Assembly: GCA_016703945.1 (NCBI GenBank) | Contig: JADJBC010000002.1 | Span: forward strand, 558,001-622,000 | Direction: 5' to 3' | DNA from: Candidatus Aalborgicola danicus | GTDB taxonomy: Bacteria; Pseudomonadota; Gammaproteobacteria; Burkholderiales; Burkholderiaceae_C | Length of the DNA: 64,000 bases | Part shown: piece after piece, positions 1 to 8,255 of the stretch | Numbering within the stretch: position 1 is the stretch's first letter | Layout: each line of letters opens with the position of its first letter | Position numbers and translations under genes: made by a program | The notes under the pieces: model-generated | What the model was told of the DNA's origin: nothing | Database searches by the model: none | Seen by the model: only the letters and a program-made list of their open reading frames with translations

Positions 1-807
1 GCGCAAGGGCAAACTCGCGCGCTGTGGCATATCGCTGCTCCGGATCTTTTGCCAAGGCGCGCGCCATGACCTCGTCCATCGCCAGCGGCACTTCGGGCCG
101 TAAACTGCTGGGGGGGGCAGCTTCGTGGTTCACGATCTGGTGGATGACCACAAACTGGTTATCACCATCAAAAGGCAAACGACCGGTCAACAACTCGTAC
201 AGAACAACACCCGCCGAAAATACGTCGGAGCGCGAGTCGCCGCGTTGTCCTTTGGCCTGCTCGGGCGACATGTATTTGGGGTGCCGACGGCGCCACCGAC
301 TTGTGTCAGATTGGTTTCGTCCGGGTCCTGGATACGCGCGACGCCAAAGTCCGTTAACTTGATGCGCCCGCTGACCTCGATCAACAGGTTGGCGGGTTTG
401 ATGTCGCGGTGCACCACATTCTGGCGATGCGCGTGGTCCAGCGCCATCAACAATTCATGCGCCATGACAATCGAGGCCCGCACCGAAAAGCGCTCGCCAC
501 ATTCCAGATGGTGTTTCAGGTCTTCGCCCTGCACAAACTCCATCACCAGGTAGGCTACGTTTCCATCCTGACCGGAGTCAAACACACTGACGATATTGGG
601 GTGGTGTAGGCGCGCAGCGGAGCGCGCCTCGGTACGAAAACGCCCTTCATATTCAATCGCAGCCTCGGACGACAGGTTTTGCACCCGAATGGTTTTGATG
701 GCCACACGCCGATCGAGGTTCGGATCACGCCCCTCATAAACCACCCCCATGGCGCCCTTACCCAGGACACGCATGATGTCGTATCTGCCTAATTTTTCAA
801 TGTCCAC
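1..807 (-). pseudogene. Serine/threonine protein kinase, frameshifted and truncated by the window edge
   Basis: Eukaryotic-like (Hanks-type) protein kinase. The N-terminal frame shows the glycine loop (GKGAMGVVYEG), the VAIK lysine, the catalytic loop HRDIKPANLL and the DFG metal motif. After VGGAVGTP the frame breaks at the C4/A3 run at 275-281. Restoring one base lets the protein continue as KYMSPEQAKGQ (activation-segment SPE, equivalent to APE) and on through the C-lobe to the left edge. The start is taken as GTG at 807, which has GGAG a few bases upstream and gives MDIEKLGRYD; an ATG at 849 would add 14 unconserved residues. The gene is divergent from a cyclase-FHA gene, and FHA domains bind phosphothreonine, so the two may work together. 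The single-base loss could be real or an assembly error. Confidence 0.85.
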
Positions 808-1000
808 GTTGCTCCGCTCGGAAAACCATGAAATCACTGGAAAGCCCAAGCGGCATGCTAGCAGACGACATGCAGCCTGTCTGCGATTTGTAGGGTCAGC
901 GCCGTTCTATTGCACAGAACAGTTGAACCAGCTACGATCCACGCACCGTCCTTGCGTGGGCAACGCGCCCCACACACCACTCTGCCGAAAGCTGTTTCTG

Positions 1001-1888
1001 ATGCCTACCGTTGTGTTTGCCGATGTCGTTGGAAGCACGGGATTGTTTGAAAAACTGGGTGATGCCAACGCCTCACAACTCATGACCGCCCTGACCTCCG
1101 AGTTGGGCAAGGTGTTTGAGCAGCACCAAGGTCGGGTCGTCAAACTGCTGGGTGACGGCGTATTCGCCGTTTTTCCCGATGCGGGACGCGCTATAACGGC
1201 GTGTGTCACCCTGCAATCGCGCTTCAAGGCGGACCCCATCATCCCTCAGGGGGGAGACCATGCTATCCAGATGCAAATGGGGGTGGAGTCCGGTGAGTTG
1301 GTAGAGATTGATGGTGACTGTTTTGGCGATGCGGTCAATTCCGCAGCACGCCTGGCAGATCTTGCGGGTGCCGATCAGATTTTGACAACCCAAAGTGTCT
1401 GGAATGAACTCATGGCCACCCAGCGCCCTTCCCTGCGCAGCCTGGGCCCCATCCACCTGCGCGGAAAAACCCAGCCAACACACATCTACCGCGTGGAATG
1501 GCAGTCCGGCCGCGACCTGGATGCCACCGCCATGGGTGCCTCAATGTACGCGCCGATCAAGCACCAGACACTGACTTTGACCCTGGCCGGCCGCAGCCAG
1601 ACCTTTGAACTTACCGCAACCGACATCACCATCGGGCGTTCCACTGAGGCGTCCATGCCGGTGCTGGACCCCCGCGTATCCCGCGTGCACGCCACCATTC
1701 GTACCCGAGGTGGCCAGATTGTGCTGACGGACGCGTCCAGTTTTGGCACCTGGGTGTACTTCGGTAACCAGGCGAATGCCGTTGCGCTGCGTCGCACCGA
1801 GTGTTTTCTGGTCGGCTACGGCCAGTTGTCGCTGGGCTGTGAGATTGATGCCGACAAGGCTCCGCTGGTGGCGTTTGAAGTCAACTGA
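1001..1888 (+). CDS. Class III adenylate/guanylate cyclase with C-terminal FHA domain
   Basis: Predicted soluble nucleotide cyclase of 295 residues. Residues 1-165 form the class III catalytic domain: FADVVGST carries the first metal-binding Asp, LLGDGVFAVF the second, and GDAVNSAARL holds the Asn and Arg used in the transition state, so the domain looks active. Residues about 190-285 form a forkhead-associated domain with IGRS, SRVHA and SSFGTW motifs, which normally binds phosphothreonine peptides. The ATG at 1001 was chosen because homology begins at MPTVVFADVVG; the open frame continues upstream without recognisable sequence. The gene is divergent from a Ser/Thr kinase, which suggests, as inference, that kinase phosphorylation is read by the FHA domain to tune cyclase output. 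The nucleotide product (cAMP or cGMP) cannot be decided here. Confidence 0.88.
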   Translation: MPTVVFADVVGSTGLFEKLGDANASQLMTALTSELGKVFEQHQGRVVKLLGDGVFAVFPDAGRAITACVTLQSRFKADPIIPQGGDHAIQMQMGVESGELVEIDGDCFGDAVNSAARLADLAGADQILTTQSVWNELMATQRPSLRSLGPIHLRGKTQPTHIYRVEWQSGRDLDATAMGASMYAPIKHQTLTLTLAGRSQTFELTATDITIGRSTEASMPVLDPRVSRVHATIRTRGGQIVLTDASSFGTWVYFGNQANAVALRRTECFLVGYGQLSLGCEIDADKAPLVAFEVN

Positions 1889-1896
1889 CGCGGCGA

Positions 1897-3684
1897 TCAA
1901 CTCAGCGGTGGGGTCGAGGTCAACACCTCTTCAATCACCGTCATGCCTTCGGCCACCCTCAGTGCACCGGCCAGGCGCAGTGGGCGCATGCCATCCGCAA
2001 TCGCTTGGCGGCGCAAAGCCTCCATGCTGGGGTCGGCCGTGACCTTGGCCTTGAAGGCATCCGACACCACCAGCAGCTCATAGAGGCCCATGCGCCCCAG
2101 AAAACCGGTCATGCGACAGTCCACACAACCCACCGGTTTGTAGGGCTTGTAACCCCCATTGATCTGCCACGGTTTGACCAGTTCAGCCAGCACTTCCCGC
2201 CCCGTTTCTTCATCCCGGACACGGCAATGTTTGCACAAGGTGCGCACCAGCCGTTGGGCCAACACGCCGAGCAAGGTGGCATTGATCAGATACTGCGGCA
2301 CGCCCAACTCCATCAGCCGGGTCACGGCCGAGGGTGCGTCATTGGTATGCAGGGTCGAAAACACCAGATGGCCCGTCAGAGCGGCCTGCACCGCCATTTC
2401 GGCGGTTTCCTGGTCGCGGATTTCACCCACCATGATGATGTCGGGGTCCTGGCGCATCAATGCACGCAAGCCCTGCGGAAAACCAAAGTCGAGCTGCGGC
2501 TGCACCTGTGTCTGGTTGAAGGCCGGCTCAATCATTTCAATCGGGTCCTCCACCGTGCTGACGTTGACCTCTTCGGTGGCTACCCGTTTGAGCGTGGCAT
2601 ACAAGGTGGTGGTCTTGCCCGAACCGGTAGGCCCGGTGACCAGAATGATGCCGTGCGGGCGTTTGAGCAGCGCCTCCCAACGCTGACCGTCGTGGCTGGT
2701 AAAGCCCAGCGCATCCAGGTCTTTCATCGTGTTGTCGGGGTCAAAAATCCGCATCACCATCTTCTCGCCAAAGGCGGTGGGCAGGGTCGATATCCGCATT
2801 TCGATTTCATCACCGCCCTGGTTGCGGGTCTTGATACGGCCATCCTGCGGGCGGCGCTTCTCAATCACGTCCATGCGCCCCAATAGCTTGATACGCGCCG
2901 TCATGGCGTTGAGTACACCCATGGGCATTTGGTAGACCTGGTGCAAGACACCGTCGATGCGAAAGCGGATCACACCCTGCTCGCGCCGTGGCTCCAGGTG
3001 GATGTCGCTGGCACGCTGGTCAAAAGCGTATTGCCACAACCAGTCCACCACCTGCACCACACTTTGGTCATTGGCGTCGAGCTGTTTGTTGGACTTGCCC
3101 AGCTCCACCAACTGCTCAAAACTTGCGCCGTTATTGGCACCCGACTTGTTGGCCATTCGAACCGACTTGGCCAGTGCATAGAACTCGGCGGTATAACGGT
3201 GTATCTCCTGCGGGTTGGCCAACACCCGGCGCACACCTTTACGGGACTGACGCTCCACTTCCGCCACCCAATCGGTGATAAAAGGCTCGGAGGTTGCAAC
3301 CGTAATTTCACTGGCGCTGACCACCACCGGCAGGATGCGGTGGCGTTCGGCATACACCGCGCCCATCGCGTCGGCAACCTTGCCGACATCCACTTTCAAC
3401 GGATCAATGCGCAAGTAGTCCATGCCGGTGCGCGCCGCCAGCCATTCGGTCAGGATTTCAATGTCCAGCGCCTTGTTGTCGGACGCGCGGCGCATGGACA
3501 CACTGGCCAGGCGAACCAACGGGTGTTGCACACTTTCAGCCTGGGCACAGCGGGCCACGGTGCGGGTGGCCTGTTCTTGCGAAATGACACCATCGGCCAG
3601 CAGCCACTCGACCAGGCGTCGCCAGTCCAGCGGTCCGGTCGTTGCCTTTTTGGGTTGGTTGGGGTGGGGTTGCGGGGTGGTCAT
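1897..3684 (-). CDS. GspE/PilB-family type II secretion or type IV pilus assembly ATPase
   Basis: Hexameric cytoplasmic secretion ATPase, 595 residues. The N-terminal third is an MshEN-like domain. The ATPase half has Walker A GPTGSGKTTT, the Asp box, the Walker B region IMVGEIRDQETAEMA and the His box STLHTND. A tetracysteine zinc site follows (CKHC, then CVDC about 30 residues later), as in GspE and PilB. ATG 3684 overlaps the upstream stop (ATGA), so translation is probably coupled; the open frame extends 17 codons further but those lie inside the upstream gene. No other gsp or pil gene is in the window, so this is an orphan ATPase at the end of an operon with lolC/E, lolD, tatD and a spermidine-synthase-like gene. 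Confidence 0.88.
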   Translation of the reverse strand: MTTPQPHPNQPKKATTGPLDWRRLVEWLLADGVISQEQATRTVARCAQAESVQHPLVRLASVSMRRASDNKALDIEILTEWLAARTGMDYLRIDPLKVDVGKVADAMGAVYAERHRILPVVVSASEITVATSEPFITDWVAEVERQSRKGVRRVLANPQEIHRYTAEFYALAKSVRMANKSGANNGASFEQLVELGKSNKQLDANDQSVVQVVDWLWQYAFDQRASDIHLEPRREQGVIRFRIDGVLHQVYQMPMGVLNAMTARIKLLGRMDVIEKRRPQDGRIKTRNQGGDEIEMRISTLPTAFGEKMVMRIFDPDNTMKDLDALGFTSHDGQRWEALLKRPHGIILVTGPTGSGKTTTLYATLKRVATEEVNVSTVEDPIEMIEPAFNQTQVQPQLDFGFPQGLRALMRQDPDIIMVGEIRDQETAEMAVQAALTGHLVFSTLHTNDAPSAVTRLMELGVPQYLINATLLGVLAQRLVRTLCKHCRVRDEETGREVLAELVKPWQINGGYKPYKPVGCVDCRMTGFLGRMGLYELLVVSDAFKAKVTADPSMEALRRQAIADGMRPLRLAGALRVAEGMTVIEEVLTSTPPLS

Positions 3685-4439
3685 AGCTGTACCGGTTTGA
3701 AGGCGCGCAACCACTTGGTCGCCGGCAGCCCCCATTGGCGTTGAATGGTATCGGCACGCTCCAGCAACACCGCGCGTGTCGGCCGCGTTGGGGTGCGCTG
3801 CGCCAACACCACGGTATTGCCTTCGCGCGTGGCTTTAAAAGCCCAGAGGGCGTCTTTTCCAAACGCCTGCGCCATGTTGTCAACACTGCGCTGAAAACTC
3901 GATGAACGGCCAAACAGGTTCACGGTCATGCAGCCATCCTCGGTCAAGGTTTGGCGACAGTCAGCATAAAACTCGGCGCTGTCCAGCACCGGGCCGGCGG
4001 CCTCCTGGTCATACAGGTCCACCTGCAAAGCGTCGACGGCACCGTGCCAATGCGCTTGCTTGATCTCCTGCTCGGCGTCGGCCAGGATCACTTTGATACG
4101 GCTGTTGTCCTGGGGCAGCTTGAACCAACCACGGCATGCGGCCAACACCTGGGGGTTGAGTTCAATGGCCGTGGTTTTCATGCGTATTTCTTTGTGACAA
4201 AACTTGGTCAGCGACGCGGCTCCCAAGCCCAATTGCAGTGCCTGGCGCTTCTCTACCGACGCCGGGTCGACAAACAGCAGCCAGGCCATCATGCGCTGGA
4301 TGTATTCATGCACCAGCACGGTGGGTGCATCTACCAACATGGAGCCCTGGATCCAGATGCTGTCGAGGTGCAGGTGACGGATGGGGCCTTCGTCTGAAAA
4401 ATTGACTTCGGGTAAAGGTACGGTTTCTTTTCTTGCCAT
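3681..4439 (-). CDS. Spermidine synthase-like (polyamine aminopropyltransferase fold) protein
   Basis: A 252-residue protein with the Rossmann-type fold of spermidine synthases and methyltransferases. Supporting motifs are LQLGLGAASLTKF (nucleotide-binding loop), a following acidic strand AIELNPQV, and the DALQVDLYDQEAAGPV region where aminopropyltransferases carry their catalytic Asp. It lacks the full polyamine-binding signature of true SpeE, so the substrate is uncertain; many such proteins are annotated only as spermidine synthase-like. It overlaps the downstream secretion ATPase by ATGA and starts 6 bp after the tatD stop, so it sits inside a compact operon. The ATG start at 4439 is the only good one. 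Confidence 0.75.
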   Translation of the reverse strand: MARKETVPLPEVNFSDEGPIRHLHLDSIWIQGSMLVDAPTVLVHEYIQRMMAWLLFVDPASVEKRQALQLGLGAASLTKFCHKEIRMKTTAIELNPQVLAACRGWFKLPQDNSRIKVILADAEQEIKQAHWHGAVDALQVDLYDQEAAGPVLDSAEFYADCRQTLTEDGCMTVNLFGRSSSFQRSVDNMAQAFGKDALWAFKATREGNTVVLAQRTPTRPTRAVLLERADTIQRQWGLPATKWLRAFKPVQL

Positions 4440-4445
4440 GGGGAT

Positions 4446-5294
4446 TTATACCAGCAGCGCCGCCAGCCGGGGCAAGGCCTGGCGGGCGTTGAGGGTGGTG
4501 GCCTGCGCCAGGGCTTCCAGGCTGATGCCCCGCAACTCCGCCACGAGTGCGGCAATACGGGGCAGTTCACCGGGCTCATTGCGCCCTTGCAGTGCGCCAG
4601 CCAGGCGGTCTTTTGCTGTAGCGTAAAGCCAGTGGGGCGGGATATCGGGCGCGTCGGTCTCCAGAACAATGGCGTCCAGTGGCAGGGTCTGCACCAGATG
4701 GCGCAACTGCAGCGCGCGCTCATAGGTCAAGGCGCCACCAAAACCGAGTTTGAAGCCCAGTTCGATAAAAGCCTGTGCCTGCACCCCACTGCCGTTGAAG
4801 GCATGCGCAATGCCGGACCAGCGGGAACCGGTGCGGCCCAGTTCGCGCAAATGTTTGAGCAAGCGGTCGGCCGAGCGACGCACGTGCAGCACCACGGGCA
4901 ACTGAAAGTGCCGGGCCAGTTTGAGCTGTTCGCGGTAGAACAACTCCTGGCGCTCTTTGAGCGGGCCCTGTTGAAGTTCGGGCACAAAATAATCGAGACC
5001 GATTTCACCCACAGCCACCAGCCGTGGGTCGGCAACGTGGGTCTGCAACAAGGTTTCGAGTGCCTGCAAGTCATCGGACTGCGCTTGCTCGACATACAAG
5101 GGGTGAATGCCCAGGCAGTAACTGTCACCGCCCGCATGGGCCAGTTGCCGCACAGTGTCCCAGTTGGTTCGTTCCACCGCCGGTATCACACAATGGTCGA
5201 CCCCAAGGTGCTGCGCCCGTGCCCGCACCGCTGATCGGTCGGGCGCGAACCCCGGCGCGTCGAGGTGACAGTGGGTGTCGATCCAGGTATTCAC
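4446..5294 (-). CDS. tatD: TatD family metal-dependent hydrolase (3'-5' exonuclease/deoxyribonuclease)
   Basis: A 282-residue TIM-barrel metallohydrolase. Metal ligands are visible in the N-terminal DTHCHLD, in the AVGEIGLDYF segment (bridging Glu), in VLHVRRS, and in the C-terminal LETDAPDIPP signature of the family. TatD proteins are nucleases linked to DNA repair and apoptosis-like DNA degradation. It starts with GTG at 5294, overlapping the lolD stop as GTGA, and precedes a spermidine-synthase-like gene by 6 bp. Length and motifs are typical; whether it is TatD, YcfH or YjjV type is not resolved. Confidence 0.9.
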   Translation of the reverse strand: MNTWIDTHCHLDAPGFAPDRSAVRARAQHLGVDHCVIPAVERTNWDTVRQLAHAGGDSYCLGIHPLYVEQAQSDDLQALETLLQTHVADPRLVAVGEIGLDYFVPELQQGPLKERQELFYREQLKLARHFQLPVVLHVRRSADRLLKHLRELGRTGSRWSGIAHAFNGSGVQAQAFIELGFKLGFGGALTYERALQLRHLVQTLPLDAIVLETDAPDIPPHWLYATAKDRLAGALQGRNEPGELPRIAALVAELRGISLEALAQATTLNARQALPRLAALLV

Positions 5295-6022
5295 ACGTCG
5301 GCCAGACGCCCCGACACCAATTTCAACTGACGGCTACAACGCGCGGCCAGCGATGCATCGTGGGTCACCAACACAAAGGCGGTGCCATGCACCCGTGCCA
5401 GTTCCAGCATCAGGTCAAACACTGCATCGGCGGTATTGCGGTCCAGATTGCCGGTCGGTTCATCGGCCAGCACGCAGTCGGGGCGGGTTACCAGGGCACG
5501 GGCAATGGCCACGCGCTGGCGCTCGCCCCCCGAGAGTTCGGCCGGGCGGTGGTGCACGCGGTCCTGCAAACCCACACTTGCTAGCATTTTCATAGCTGCT
5601 TGCGCACATTCTACGGGGGCTAGACGCCGAATTGTCAATGGCATTGCGACATTGTCCAGAGCACTGAACTCGGGCAACAGGTGGTGAAACTGGTAAACAA
5701 AACCCAGGTGCTGGTTACGCAGCCGACCCTGCTGCGCCGCGCTATGTTGCGCCAGATCTTGCCCATGCAGGTGCACAGACCCGCTGGTGGGCGCGTCCAG
5801 ACCACCCAACAGATGCAGCAGGGTGCTTTTGCCAGAACCCGAAGCACCCACAATGGCCAGGGTTTCGCCCTGGTGCACCTGCAGATCCACACCGTGCAGC
5901 ACCGTGACATCGAGCCTGCCTTCGGTGAAACGTTTGGTCAGGCCCTGGGCGCGCAACACAGACTCTCCCATGCGGTAGCGGGCTGCATCAATATTGGAGG
6001 GAACAACAACAGCTTCACTCAT
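5291..6022 (-). CDS. lolD: Lipoprotein-releasing ABC transporter ATPase LolD
   Basis: ATP-binding subunit of the LolCDE machine that extracts outer-membrane lipoproteins from the inner membrane and hands them to LolA. It shows Walker A GASGSGKST, the Q-loop region around YQFHHLLPEF, the signature LSGGERQRVAIARAL and Walker B CVLADEPTGNLD, with the family-typical NVAMPL segment. The called start overlaps the lolC/E stop by 8 bp; a second Met at residue 18 (MGESVLR) is a possible alternative. Oddity: bases 5591-5629 inside the gene match a dispersed 39-bp repeat otherwise found between genes here. The repeat encodes roughly residues 131-144, between NVAMPL and the signature, without changing the protein's length. 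Confidence 0.93.
   Translation of the reverse strand: MSEAVVVPSNIDAARYRMGESVLRAQGLTKRFTEGRLDVTVLHGVDLQVHQGETLAIVGASGSGKSTLLHLLGGLDAPTSGSVHLHGQDLAQHSAAQQGRLRNQHLGFVYQFHHLLPEFSALDNVAMPLTIRRLAPVECAQAAMKMLASVGLQDRVHHRPAELSGGERQRVAIARALVTRPDCVLADEPTGNLDRNTADAVFDLMLELARVHGTAFVLVTHDASLAARCSRQLKLVSGRLADV
5591..5629 (+). repeat. Dispersed 39-bp repeat, copy A, inside lolD
   Basis: CATAGCTGCTTGCGCACATT followed by CTACGGGGGCTAGACG aligns without gaps to the intergenic copies. It lies within the lolD reading frame (minus strand, about residues 131-144) and does not change the usual spacing of LolD motifs. Confidence 0.6.
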
Positions 6023-7274
6023 AACGCAGGGCCTCCGCCGGGTTCACTCGGCTGGCACGCCAGCTGGGGTACAAGGTTGCGACAAAAGCCATCACCAAGG
6101 CAATTACTGCAATGGGCAGTATGTCGGCCTGCTGCGGGTCACTGGGCATGCGGCTGATCAGGTAGATGTCTTTGGGCAAGAAACTCGCGCCCAAGGCCTG
6201 CTCCAGGGCTGGAACAATGACATCGATGTTGAAGGCCACACCCAGCCCCAGCAAAAGCCCCGCCAGGGTGCCTATCACGCCCACCATCGCCCCTTGTACG
6301 ACAAAAATGCCCATGATGCTGGCCGGGCTGGCACCGAGTGTGCGCAAGATGGCGATATCCGCGCGTTTATCGGTCACCGTCATCACCAGGGTACTGACCA
6401 GGTTGAAGGCGGCAACGGCCACGATCAGGGTCAGGATGATGAACATCATGCGTTTCTCAACCTGAACTGCGGCGAACCAGGTGCGGTTCTGGCGCGTCCA
6501 GTCGCGGATCAACAGGTCGCCGGTGAGGCTACGGCTTAACTGGTCGGCCACCTGGCGTGCCTGGTGCAGGTCACGCAGTTTGATTCGCACACCCGACGGG
6601 CCTTCGAGCCGAAAAATCCTGGCGGCGTCCTCCACGTGCACCATGGCCAGAGCCGAGTCATATTCATAATGACCCGAATCAAAGGTTCCGACCACGGTCA
6701 TTTGTTTAAGACGCGGCACCACACCCGCCGGAGTGACCTGGCCGCTGGGGGACACCAGGGTCACACGGTCGCCCGCGCGGACCCCCAGGGAACGCGCCAG
6801 TTCGGAGCCCAACACCACCCCAAAACCACCGGGCACCAGTTGTGCCAGCGCCGACGCCTGGGCACCAGCTGCGACGTCGGTCACCTGGTGCTCCTGGTTC
6901 GGGTCAATCCCCCGAACCATAACACCCTTCATGTCTTCACCCCTCGCCAAAAGGGCCTGGGCTGCTATAAAAGGTGCAGCACCCAGGACCTGGGGATGGG
7001 CCCGCGCCTGGCTCAACGTCAGATTCACATCGGGTAGGGCCTGGCCCCCTTGGGCATACACCTCCACATGGGAAACCACGCCCAGCATACGGTCGCGCAC
7101 TTCTTTCTGGAAACCGTTCATGACACTGAGTACGATAATCAGCGCCGCCACGCCTAAGGCAATCCCCAACATGGACACACCGGAAATGAAGGAGATAAAG
7201 CCGTTGCGTCGGGTGGTGCGGCCGGCTCGCGTGTAACGCCAGCCAATACGCAACTCGTATGGAAATTTCAACAT
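6015..7274 (-). CDS. Lipoprotein-releasing ABC transporter permease (LolC/LolE family)
   Basis: A 419-residue inner-membrane permease partnering LolD. It has one N-terminal membrane segment (after RNGFISFISGVSM), a large periplasmic MacB-like domain, and three C-terminal segments (the last two near VVQGAMVGVIGTLAG and ILPIAVIALVMAFVATL), the FtsX/LolCE layout. The start at 7274 gives MLKFPYELRIGWRY, the conserved LolC N-terminus; the open frame extends 14 codons upstream. Many betaproteobacteria have one LolC/E-type protein acting as a homodimer (LolF), and only one is seen here. It is the first gene of the leftward operon to the secretion ATPase. It matters for this cell because the MtrC-like cytochrome at 17.9 kb is a predicted outer-membrane lipoprotein. 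Confidence 0.9.
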   Translation of the reverse strand: MLKFPYELRIGWRYTRAGRTTRRNGFISFISGVSMLGIALGVAALIIVLSVMNGFQKEVRDRMLGVVSHVEVYAQGGQALPDVNLTLSQARAHPQVLGAAPFIAAQALLARGEDMKGVMVRGIDPNQEHQVTDVAAGAQASALAQLVPGGFGVVLGSELARSLGVRAGDRVTLVSPSGQVTPAGVVPRLKQMTVVGTFDSGHYEYDSALAMVHVEDAARIFRLEGPSGVRIKLRDLHQARQVADQLSRSLTGDLLIRDWTRQNRTWFAAVQVEKRMMFIILTLIVAVAAFNLVSTLVMTVTDKRADIAILRTLGASPASIMGIFVVQGAMVGVIGTLAGLLLGLGVAFNIDVIVPALEQALGASFLPKDIYLISRMPSDPQQADILPIAVIALVMAFVATLYPSWRASRVNPAEALRYE

Positions 7275-7310
7275 GCCCGGATTGTGGCATCCATGCAGGA
7301 CAATCGAACC

Positions 7311-8255
7311 ATGCACTTGCTTATTTCACACGCTGCACCGCCCGGCCCTTTGTGCCAGGCCGCCATTGAACAACTGGTCTTACCCCATTTGTCGGAGTTG
7401 TTAAGTCTGCTATCACCCACGCCCCCGGTACTGGGCTCCCCTGAGACGTTAACCCCACTGCCCGAACGCGTTCGCGCCAACACACTGGGCCTGCCGTTTG
7501 CAGACGGCTTGATCCCATGGGCTGCCATGGACGCACAACAACTCGGGTTGACAAAAATCCATGGTGATGCCGGGTGGGCCTGGATCTCGCCCTGCCACCT
7601 CGAAGTGAGGTCCAACCAGGTTTGTATGGACGACCCACAGGACCTGCATATCAGCACCCAGGAGTGCGAAACCTTGCGCGCGGCGATGAAACGCTACTTT
7701 GAAGAAGACGGCATCACGCTACACCCGTTGACCAATGGAACCTGGCTGGCCTTTGGCAACGTCTTCAAGGATCTGCCAACGGCCTCGCTGGAACGTGTGG
7801 CTGGCACAACCATAGACCCCTGGACACCCCAGCAGGAGCATGCCAAACACCTGCGCCGTTTGCAGAACGAGATGCAGATGTTGCTCTACACCCATGCGGT
7901 CAACGACAGCCGCAGCGCGCGCGGTTTGCCCACGATCAATGCCTTCTGGGTTAGCGGCACCGGCACTCCCGCGGCGACCCCACCGGCCGGGGGTGATCCC
8001 CTGGAATGTGTGGACACGCTGCGCCAGGCCGCCCTGCGCGACGACGCGCAGGCCTGGGCATCTGCGTGGCAGGACCTGGACAACTCTCGGCTGGGCGAGA
8101 TGGTCCGCCTGGCCAAATCCGGCAAGCCAGTGCTGCTCACACTGTGTGGTCAGCGCATGGCCGCCACCCTTGAATTTCAGAACAAACCCTGGTGGGGCCG
8201 CTTGCAGCAGCGTTTTTCCATGTCCTCTCCGATACAACTGCTGCAAAGCCTGTGA
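7311..8255 (+). CDS. Conserved betaproteobacterial protein of unknown function upstream of recJ
   Basis: A 314-residue protein of the type often found just before recJ in Comamonadaceae and relatives, sometimes annotated as phosphoglycerate-mutase-like. No clear catalytic motif is visible. The most distinctive part is the segment around QNEMQMLLYTHAVND followed by GLPTINAFWVSGTG, which looks like a ligand-binding turn. No signal peptide or membrane segment is seen. ATG 7311 is preferred (AGGA about 9 bases upstream); upstream GTG/ATG codons at 7284 and 7293 are possible. Its stop overlaps the GTG start of recJ (GTGA), so the two are translationally coupled. The function is unknown; I do not accept the mutase label on sequence alone. 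Confidence 0.8.
   Translation: MHLLISHAAPPGPLCQAAIEQLVLPHLSELLSLLSPTPPVLGSPETLTPLPERVRANTLGLPFADGLIPWAAMDAQQLGLTKIHGDAGWAWISPCHLEVRSNQVCMDDPQDLHISTQECETLRAAMKRYFEEDGITLHPLTNGTWLAFGNVFKDLPTASLERVAGTTIDPWTPQQEHAKHLRRLQNEMQMLLYTHAVNDSRSARGLPTINAFWVSGTGTPAATPPAGGDPLECVDTLRQAALRDDAQAWASAWQDLDNSRLGEMVRLAKSGKPVLLTLCGQRMAATLEFQNKPWWGRLQQRFSMSSPIQLLQSL

Noticed and set aside
2005..2886. A 293-codon plus-strand open frame
   Set aside because: It is antisense to the GspE/PilB ATPase, whose Walker and zinc motifs are clear on the other strand.
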